59,688 bases of DNA, taken from a virus. Shown here piece by piece: positions 53,740 through 59,688 of the stretch. Numbering within the stretch: position 1 is the first letter of the stretch; each line of letters opens with the position of its first letter. The stretch spans positions 1-59,688 of IMG/VR virus record IMGVR_UViG_3300033404_000002; one strand, 5' to 3'. Position numbers and translations under genes: made by a program. Below the pieces are notes generated by a model. That model had not been told where the DNA came from and searched no databases. It worked only from the letters and a program-made list of their open reading frames with translations.

Positions 53740-55023
53740 CTAGATGGTGTAGAGCCGCTCGGTAAACGGGTCGTCCAAGTATGTGCGCATCGTCTCGGTC
53801 GCGGTCTCGATCGCCGCGTTCACCTCAAAGCCCGCGGTGATGATGGCCGAGAACGTCACCCGCGGCTGCGGGTCGCCGACCTCGGTACCCGCTCCGATGA
53901 TCAGCTGCGGATGCGACGTCACGCCAGCGAAGAGCGGCGAATCGGGCGCGTCAAACGTGGCGAAGGCACGCCCCTGCGCGTCGGTCACGTCGAAGCCGGG
54001 CAGCGGGTCGTCGTCCGAGAAGATCAGCCCTGGGTCGCCCGCACGCACTGCGAAGCGCACCGCACGTAGGTTCGCGGGGACGCCGTCTACCGTGACGTCC
54101 GCCTGCAGCCGTGCCCCTCCGCCGACATGCACGAAGCGGTCAGCCGACAGCTCGCCCTCCGGATCGTCGCGGTCGATGTTCCAGCACAGGATGCCCGTTG
54201 CGCGCAGCGGGTCCGGATCGCTGCCTGCGACCGTGCTCTCGGCGATGATCTGGACCGCGACACTGCGCCGGCGCAGTGATCCGGGCGGGATCACCCGCCG
54301 CAGCCAGATGCCGATGTGCTGGTTATTGATCAGATTCGCGACCAGGGTGTCCGCGGTCGCGTAGCCGAAGGGATGGCGCCAGCCGCCCGTGCCACCCAGA
54401 AAACCGTCGCTGCCGCCACCGACCACGCGCGCACCGAGCGAGTTCAGGATGTCCGTCACACCGTCAGAGCGCTCGATGTAAAATCCGCTGCTCGCCTGAT
54501 GCATGCGGTCGACGCCCGCAGCGTCGAACGAGCCGAGCGGCACGAAGTAGATTTTGACCGCAGTCAGCGTTGCGCCGTGATTGTTCTCGAGCGTGATCGA
54601 CCGATACTCCGTAGTGCCCTGACTGGCCTGCTCCGACGTCACGTTCGCGAAGACGTTGCCCGGCAAATAGAGCCTGTAAAAGTCGCCGGACGTCGCCAGC
54701 CCGGGGCCGATTTCGCGGTCGAGCTTGAAGGATCCCGTGGCCGAGTCGAACGACATGATGCGCGCGGCCGCCATCGCAGCAGGACCCGTGAGCACCGCGA
54801 GCCATTTGAGTTCGTGCGCGTCGTCGCCGTCGCCGATCCTCGCCGAGTCGATCAGCTCGTTCCGGCGGTCCGCAGACTGCGTCGCGGTGATGGTGGACTG
54901 CTGATCGTGAATCAGCTGAGAGGCGCGCTGGCGCCCCAGCCAATTCGCCGGGTCCGGCTGGCTGCCGCCCTCCGAGCCGCCCGGCCCAGTAGATCCCGTG
55001 AAGCTGATTCCTTGTCCAGGCAT
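53740..55023 (-). CDS. Tail fibre/tip protein with Ig-like region
   Basis: 427 residues from ATG 55023. Opens Gly/Pro-rich (MPGQGISFTGSTGPGGSEGG), then WLGRQRASQLIHDQQSTITA. The last part (LQADVTVDGVPANLRAVRFA, VTDAQGRAFATFDAPDSPLF) reads like bacterial Ig-like domains. Overlaps the 55023 gene stop by one base. Confidence 0.55.
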   Translation of the reverse strand: MPGQGISFTGSTGPGGSEGGSQPDPANWLGRQRASQLIHDQQSTITATQSADRRNELIDSARIGDGDDAHELKWLAVLTGPAAMAAARIMSFDSATGSFKLDREIGPGLATSGDFYRLYLPGNVFANVTSEQASQGTTEYRSITLENNHGATLTAVKIYFVPLGSFDAAGVDRMHQASSGFYIERSDGVTDILNSLGARVVGGGSDGFLGGTGGWRHPFGYATADTLVANLINNQHIGIWLRRVIPPGSLRRRSVAVQIIAESTVAGSDPDPLRATGILCWNIDRDDPEGELSADRFVHVGGGARLQADVTVDGVPANLRAVRFAVRAGDPGLIFSDDDPLPGFDVTDAQGRAFATFDAPDSPLFAGVTSHPQLIIGAGTEVGDPQPRVTFSAIITAGFEVNAAIETATETMRTYLDDPFTERLYTI

Positions 55024-56738
55024 CAGGCCAGATCGGACGTGATCAGGTCGAGCTTGCCTACCAGATCGTCGTCGTCGGGATAGAAGACCGACGTGCGCGC
55101 ACGCCCGTCGCCGTCGGTCGAAGACGACGAGCCGAGCAGCGTGCCGTGCGCAGGTAGCGCACCCGTGCCGCGGTGCTCGTAGGCCGCAGAGACCAGCGTC
55201 GCGCCCTGCTGGTCCGTGACCCACGTGATCACACCCGTCGAGAGCACGACGGTAAAATCGGTGCTCTCGGCGAGCTCGATCCCATCGGCGAAGATGCGCA
55301 GCGAGCCCGCGGCGCTGCTCGGCACCGAATCGTCGATCGGTCCGTTTGCGACCGTGCTCGTCGTGCCGATGCCGCCGCTGATCGTCAGCGACTCCGCTTC
55401 GGTCGAGCGCCGGTCCAGCGTCCAGACGACCTCGAGGCCGGGCGCAGGCTCCGCCAGATCGCCCGACACCACCGTCTGAAAATCCGTCGTGTCGTTCGTC
55501 CGCGGTACCTTGAGCGGGCTGGGCGGTGTCACGATTACCGGGTCGGGTGATCGGCTCCAGAAGCTCACGCCGTTCTGTAGCGGCGCCTCTGAAAAGAGCG
55601 TGTCATGCGTCGCGGCGATCGCCACGAAGCGCCGGCGCACGGGATCCCATAGCAAATTGGGATAGTCCGCCTGTGCGAGTCGCCACTCGCGCTCACCCGG
55701 AATGCCGAACATTGGATTCATATCGAGCCGCACGCGACTGGTGAACGTGATCCGCCCGTGTTGGCGCTGCGGAACACCTGCGGCACTCGGCAACGCGTAC
55801 GGGTTGAAGTCGATGAATCGCACGTATGAATGCATAAACGTGCCCGGCGCGGGCGTACCACTGACCAGCGGACTGAACTTCCCCATCAGCGCGAGCTCGC
55901 CCTTGGGGCGGTTGAACACGCAATCCGTGTCGATGACCATCGTGCATACGAGCCAGTCAAACTCGTCTGATGCGATCGACGCCTCGACCTGATCGGCCCC
56001 AGCCGCGGGCGTACTGTCCGCACGCGCCGGGAACAGCGTAGGCGTAGGCGTTCCGCCCAGCCGACCGACGAGCAGCCGGGTCGACAGATCGATCCAGCCC
56101 CAGCCGCTCGTGAACGAGTTACCGCCGATCTCTCCGCTGGTACAGAACGAGAGCAGCAGCCCCTCGGGATAGACGTTGGTGCCCGTCGCGACCGTCTCGC
56201 CCGGTATCCCGTCCGTGATGCCGTCGAAAATCCACTGACCGCCCAGCCCGACGGGGCCCGCGACCGCGGACCAGCTGCCCTCGCCGGGCACTGAGAAGCC
56301 CGAGGCGTCGAAATCACCGTTCGCTGTGGGATACGCCGGACCCGCCTGGACGGTGAGCGTATCGGAATTCATCTCGTGCAGTACCTGATTAGAGCCCGCT
56401 CCCTGATGCGCAAACAGGCGCTGCGCACCGCTCACCGCGTCAAACTGCGCAGGGATCAAATTCATTCCGGCAGTGATTCCGAGCGCGGGCGCGGTGAATG
56501 AATTCGGTGCGGTCGCGTTCAGAAACTCCGGATCGAGCACGATCGGGTGCACGTTGCCGGTCGTAGACAGATAGGCCGGCACGTAGTAGCGATCGCGAGA
56601 CTGCAGATACTTCAGCCCGCCCCTGACGGTGTTGTTTTGCGCTCCAGCCTGCGCCAGCCCGCCCGAAAAACCGCCGTTCGTGCGGATCGCGATCAGGAAG
56701 TCAGTCCAGTCAAACGCGTTGGTCTGCAGCAGCGACAT
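55023..56738 (-). CDS. Large tail tip/fibre protein
   Basis: 571 residues, second gene after the tape measure. N-terminus NAFDWTDFLIAIRTNGGFSG; middle DEFDWLVCTMVIDTDCVFNR and GKFSPLVSGTPAPGTFMHSY; C-terminus Ig-like (GVITWVTDQQGATLVSAAYE). Beta-rich throughout. Likely part of the distal tail complex. Confidence 0.55.
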   Translation of the reverse strand: MSLLQTNAFDWTDFLIAIRTNGGFSGGLAQAGAQNNTVRGGLKYLQSRDRYYVPAYLSTTGNVHPIVLDPEFLNATAPNSFTAPALGITAGMNLIPAQFDAVSGAQRLFAHQGAGSNQVLHEMNSDTLTVQAGPAYPTANGDFDASGFSVPGEGSWSAVAGPVGLGGQWIFDGITDGIPGETVATGTNVYPEGLLLSFCTSGEIGGNSFTSGWGWIDLSTRLLVGRLGGTPTPTLFPARADSTPAAGADQVEASIASDEFDWLVCTMVIDTDCVFNRPKGELALMGKFSPLVSGTPAPGTFMHSYVRFIDFNPYALPSAAGVPQRQHGRITFTSRVRLDMNPMFGIPGEREWRLAQADYPNLLWDPVRRRFVAIAATHDTLFSEAPLQNGVSFWSRSPDPVIVTPPSPLKVPRTNDTTDFQTVVSGDLAEPAPGLEVVWTLDRRSTEAESLTISGGIGTTSTVANGPIDDSVPSSAAGSLRIFADGIELAESTDFTVVLSTGVITWVTDQQGATLVSAAYEHRGTGALPAHGTLLGSSSSTDGDGRARTSVFYPDDDDLVGKLDLITSDLA

Positions 56739-56741
56739 GCG

Positions 56742-57104
56742 CTAGTCCATTTCCTGGGTCACGCGCGTGCCGCTGCGCTCGTGCGTCACTGGGAGCGCCT
56801 TCGGCAGCTCGTTCGGCTCTGCCCTGCGCCGTTCTTTTGGCGCGCTCAGCATTTCGAGAATCGGCATGATCACCTCTCTGATCGTCTCGTTCCCGCCGTG
56901 CACGGCCGCCGCGCCCGCCTGCTGGCTGTTGCGCACCATGTCGACGAGCTGCTCGAGCGCGGCCAGCTTGCGCTGATCGAGCCGCAGCTGCTCGTGCTCG
57001 ATGTTCATCTGCGCCGCGGCAATCTGATTCGCTTGTCCGAGATGCGCTGCGATCTCGCGCAGCGACGCTGTCTTGCTGGCCTTGTCCGCGTCCTTTGCCG
57101 CCAT
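56742..57104 (-). CDS. Small helical protein next to the tape measure
   Basis: 120 residues, TGATG overlap with the tape-measure stop. Mostly coiled coil (MNIEHEQLRLDQRKLAALEQ, LVDMVRNSQQAGAAAV), C-terminus charged. Could be a tail assembly factor; no family recognised. Confidence 0.55.
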   Translation of the reverse strand: MAAKDADKASKTASLREIAAHLGQANQIAAAQMNIEHEQLRLDQRKLAALEQLVDMVRNSQQAGAAAVHGGNETIREVIMPILEMLSAPKERRRAEPNELPKALPVTHERSGTRVTQEMD

Positions 57105-59688
57105 CAGAAGAGCGCCGGGCCTTCGCTGCCAAGCGCCGACGTCGCCGCGCTCGATCCGCCGCTGGGGACGCTGCCCGTGCTCGCGCCGGTTGCGGCCCGC
57201 GCGGCCCGCGCAGTGTTCTCTTCGATGCGCAGCAGAATCTGATTCGTCCCGATGAACGAGTCTGCAATCGCGGGCGCTACCTGCGCGATCGCAATCCCGG
57301 TCGGGCCCGCCACGATGCCGCGCACCCGCTCGACGCTGTCCGCCGCCGAGCGCACCCGGCCCGCTTCGCTTCGCACGCGATCCTCGCGTCCGAACGCCTG
57401 CAGGCCCGCGCCCACGACTGCGAGCGCCGCATCGCCGAACAGCTCGCCTGCGCCCTCGCCGAACAGCCCGCCGAGCGATTCGCCGAGCCCGCCGAGCGGT
57501 CCGCCGGGCGCGGTGAGACCCGAGAAGAGCGCCCCGAACGCATCCGCTGCGCCGCTGAGCGCGCTATCGAGCAGCGCGCCCAGCCCGTCGACGGCGCTCT
57601 CGAATGCCTCGTCGAGCCCCTCCTGTGCACGGTCGCGGAGCAAGCCGCCTATGTTCGCGGCGAAATCCGCGCTCCGGCCGCCCGCCAGGTCGAGCAGCGA
57701 GTTGCCGAATGCGCGGGCCAGTCCCTCGCCCATGCTCTCCTCGACGACGAGCGGCAGCGTCTCGCGGATTTCCTGCGAGATGCGCGCCACCGCAGCCACT
57801 GCAGCCCGCGGATCATCGCCCGCAGCCACGAGCGCATCCTGCAGGTCGAGCGCGAATGCGGTCGCCTCGGCGGAATCGAACCGCGCAAGCTCGGCGATCT
57901 GCGCGTTCACGGCCTCGAGCGTGGCCGGCAGCGTCTGCTGCGCACGAAACTGCGCCTCGGCAAGCTCGGCCTGCTCCTCGAGCACCTTGGCGCGCTCCTC
58001 GATCAGCCTCGAGGTGATCAGCTCGGCAGTGACCCTGCGGCCGGCGATCTCGCCCAGGCGCTCGGCTGCAGCGATCTCCCGGTTCAGCTCCTCGATCCGG
58101 CGGTCCGCGCCCTCGAGCGCCCGCAGGTCGACCGCTGCGCGGATCTGATCGAGTTCGCGCGCAGCAGACAGCCGCTCGCCCTCGACCCGCCGCAGCGCGT
58201 CGATTTCTTCCTCTTCGATTCGTGCGATGCGGTCCAGCTCGGCCTGCTCCGCGCGGTCGCGGATCGCCTGCGCCACGTTCGCCGCAGCGCGGAGCTGCTC
58301 GGTCGCGTCCGCGCCGGCCGAGGTGAGCGCGTCGGAGAGCTGCACCGCGAAGTCGCGCGCCGCCGTCGGGTCGACCGTCCCCAGCGCTGCGATCTGCTCG
58401 TTTACCGCAGCGAGAATCTCCGGCAGGTTCTCCTCGGCCTGCGCGAGCGTGCGGGCGAGCTCGATGCGCTCACGCGCGAGCCCGTTCAGCACCTCGGCCT
58501 GCGTGGCGCGGTCTACTTCCGCCGCCTCGAGCGCCCCTACCCGGCGAATCTCCTCGTCCAGCGCGTCGATTTCAGCCTGGATCCCCTCGACCCGATTGAG
58601 CACAGCCAGGCTCTGCCGCAGATTTTCCGCGACCTTTTGCTGCGCCTCGGAGCGGTCCAGCAGCGAAGCGGCGTTTGCCTCGTTCGCAGCGGTGTTGCGC
58701 TGCGTCGCGGACGTGGCCTCGTCGAGCGCGAAGCGGAATTCGAACGTGTCGCCCGTGACGTCGATCAGCGAGTTCAGGAATCCAAAAAAGCTGCGCTCGG
58801 CGTTTCGCGCCGCGGGCACCAGCTGCGTGTTGAACACGTTCGCGAGCGCCTGAAACGGCGCGGAGTCGGTGAGGTCGATCGACTTGATCGTCGCGATCGC
58901 GCCGCTCAGATTCCCCGTTGCCAGCTGACCTGCGGCGAGCGCCACGCTGCCGAACGTCTCGACCAGCTCCTGAATCGCGGTGCCCGCAGCGAAAATCGCA
59001 GTCTGTACGCCCTGCAGCCCTGCACCGAAAATCGCGAATGCGGTACTCGCGACCTGTACGGCGGCTGCGCCGAGCGAGACCAGCAGATTGCGGAACAGAG
59101 TAAACAGCGCCGAGCTCGCCTGGATCGCCGGGCCGAAGTCTCGGACCGACTCGGTCAAATTGCCAAAGGCGCGCTGCGTGGCAAATGCGCGGCTCACCGC
59201 GTCCGGCGCGAGCAGCTCGCCGAACGTCCGGGACGTGGTCTGTGCTGCGATCGTGGCGTTCGAGAGCGCACCCGAAAGCGTCCGCGCGCGCGCCTCGGCC
59301 GCACCGAATGCCCGGCCGCCCTCGCTCGTCAGGTCGCGGAACGCCTGCAGCAGCGCCTCGCCCGAGAGCGCCGCGACGTCGGTCTGTCCAGACACCTCGA
59401 GCAGTAGCTGCGAGATGCCCGACTCGCGCAAAATCTCGGCCGAGCCCAGACCGCTCGTCAGCGCACGCTGGATGTTCGGCGCGATCTGCTCCAGGCCACG
59501 TCCAGACACCGCGGCGATGTCCGCGGCGATCGCGGTGAACTCGGAAATCGCATCCGTGTCCTCGCCGAATACGACCGCCAGCTGCCGCGCCGTGTCGCTC
59601 AGCTCCTGCAGCCCGAACGGCGTGGCGAGCACGATCCGGTCGACGTCGGTGAGCACCTTGCGTGCCGCCTCGGCGCTCCCGGTCAGCG
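57104..59688 (-). CDS. Tape measure protein, main part
   Basis: Continuation of the 1-428 gene across the circular join; together 985 residues, stop TGA at 57104. Early part: VRLL-type helical block with LTDVDRIVLATPFGLQELSD and SGLGSAEILRESGISQLLLE, a common tape-measure core. Then a long helical rod, hydrophobic segments near AGRSADF and DALFSGLTAP, and a Gly/Ser/Ala-rich C-terminus. Two regions of about 100 residues are related (LPEILAAVNEQIAALGTVDP near 545 and LPATLEAVNAQIAELARFDS near 710). At about 1.5 angstroms per residue the tail would be roughly 150 nm. Confidence 0.93.
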   Translation of the reverse strand, partial: LTGSAEAARKVLTDVDRIVLATPFGLQELSDTARQLAVVFGEDTDAISEFTAIAADIAAVSGRGLEQIAPNIQRALTSGLGSAEILRESGISQLLLEVSGQTDVAALSGEALLQAFRDLTSEGGRAFGAAEARARTLSGALSNATIAAQTTSRTFGELLAPDAVSRAFATQRAFGNLTESVRDFGPAIQASSALFTLFRNLLVSLGAAAVQVASTAFAIFGAGLQGVQTAIFAAGTAIQELVETFGSVALAAGQLATGNLSGAIATIKSIDLTDSAPFQALANVFNTQLVPAARNAERSFFGFLNSLIDVTGDTFEFRFALDEATSATQRNTAANEANAASLLDRSEAQQKVAENLRQSLAVLNRVEGIQAEIDALDEEIRRVGALEAAEVDRATQAEVLNGLARERIELARTLAQAEENLPEILAAVNEQIAALGTVDPTAARDFAVQLSDALTSAGADATEQLRAAANVAQAIRDRAEQAELDRIARIEEEEIDALRRVEGERLSAARELDQIRAAVDLRALEGADRRIEELNREIAAAERLGEIAGRRVTAELITSRLIEERAKVLEEQAELAEAQFRAQQTLPATLEAVNAQIAELARFDSAEATAFALDLQDALVAAGDDPRAAVAAVARISQEIRETLPLVVEESMGEGLARAFGNSLLDLAGGRSADFAANIGGLLRDRAQEGLDEAFESAVDGLGALLDSALSGAADAFGALFSGLTAPGGPLGGLGESLGGLFGEGAGELFGDAALAVVGAGLQAFGREDRVRSEAGRVRSAADSVERVRGIVAGPTGIAIAQVAPAIADSFIGTNQILLRIEENTARAARAATGASTGSVPSGGSSAATSALGSEGPALF
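59634..59688. repeat. Terminal direct repeat, right copy
   Basis: Exact copy of bases 1-55. When one copy is removed the genome is 59,633 bp. Confidence 0.97.

Noticed and set aside
57095-59407. Plus-strand ORF of 770 codons opposite the tape measure
   Set aside because: Composition (Arg, Leu, Ala, Glu) mirrors the helical tape measure on the other strand; no start signal and no domain.

Overview
The window is one complete, circularly closed genome of a tailed (most likely siphovirus-type) double-stranded DNA phage. The first 55 bases (1-55) are repeated exactly as the last 55 (59634-59688), and the tape-measure gene reads in frame across the join, so the real length is about 59,633 bp. A 55-bp overlap looks like an assembler k-mer overlap rather than a biological terminal repeat. 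Base composition is GC-rich throughout, genes are packed with ATGA, GTGA and TGATG overlaps, and GTG/TTG starts are common. The host cannot be named. Signal peptides, sigma70-like promoter elements and Shine-Dalgarno sites point to a GC-rich bacterium, and a TIGR04073-like secreted protein hints at a Gram-negative one (inference).

Layout. Most genes lie on the minus strand and form one long series that begins at a divergent control region near 34.0-34.4 kb and runs leftwards through the origin of the coordinates. Replication/recombination comes first (initiator-like protein, primase-helicase, YqaJ-type exonuclease, RecT; 34-29 kb). A belt of small accessory genes follows (29-23 kb), including a secreted cysteine-rich protein, a membrane-anchored HEAT-like protein, several small zinc-knuckle proteins and a C5-cytosine methyltransferase. 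A promoter at 22.95 kb precedes a small-terminase candidate and another row of small genes, one of which looks like an Acb2/Tad1-type cyclic-nucleotide sponge (18877-19116). Then comes a 1431-residue protein whose C-terminal half is about 31 tandem 20-residue repeats, followed by terminase, portal, MuF, protease, scaffold, capsid, connectors, tail tube, tail chaperones with a -1 frameshift, tape measure, and (after the join) eight or nine tail-tip and fibre genes down to 47.4 kb. The series ends with a ribbon-helix-helix regulator, two small genes, a tRNA-like gene and a secreted protein at 44.8 kb.

The plus strand carries 34.4-44.8 kb: a PD-(D/E)XK nuclease, many small genes of unknown function, an excisionase-type HTH protein, DUF1643, a MazG-like pyrophosphohydrolase, a TIGR04073-like secreted protein, a sigma-factor-like protein with two HTH segments, and a lysis pair (holin candidate plus endolysin). 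Within it, one minus-strand XRE-family regulator faces a divergent control region.

The most striking non-coding signal is a dispersed 16-bp inverted repeat, TATCGA-N4-TCGATA, found nine times. It occurs in front of plus-strand transcription units, in the XRE divergent region, and in front of a lone, unlisted 55-codon plus-strand ORF (17694-17861) that lies antisense inside the structural series. The right half-site often contains a -10-like GATAAT. I read these as operator/promoter elements of a phage-encoded regulon, most simply controlled by the XRE protein. No integrase, transposase, CRISPR array, reverse transcriptase or RNA polymerase gene was recognised.
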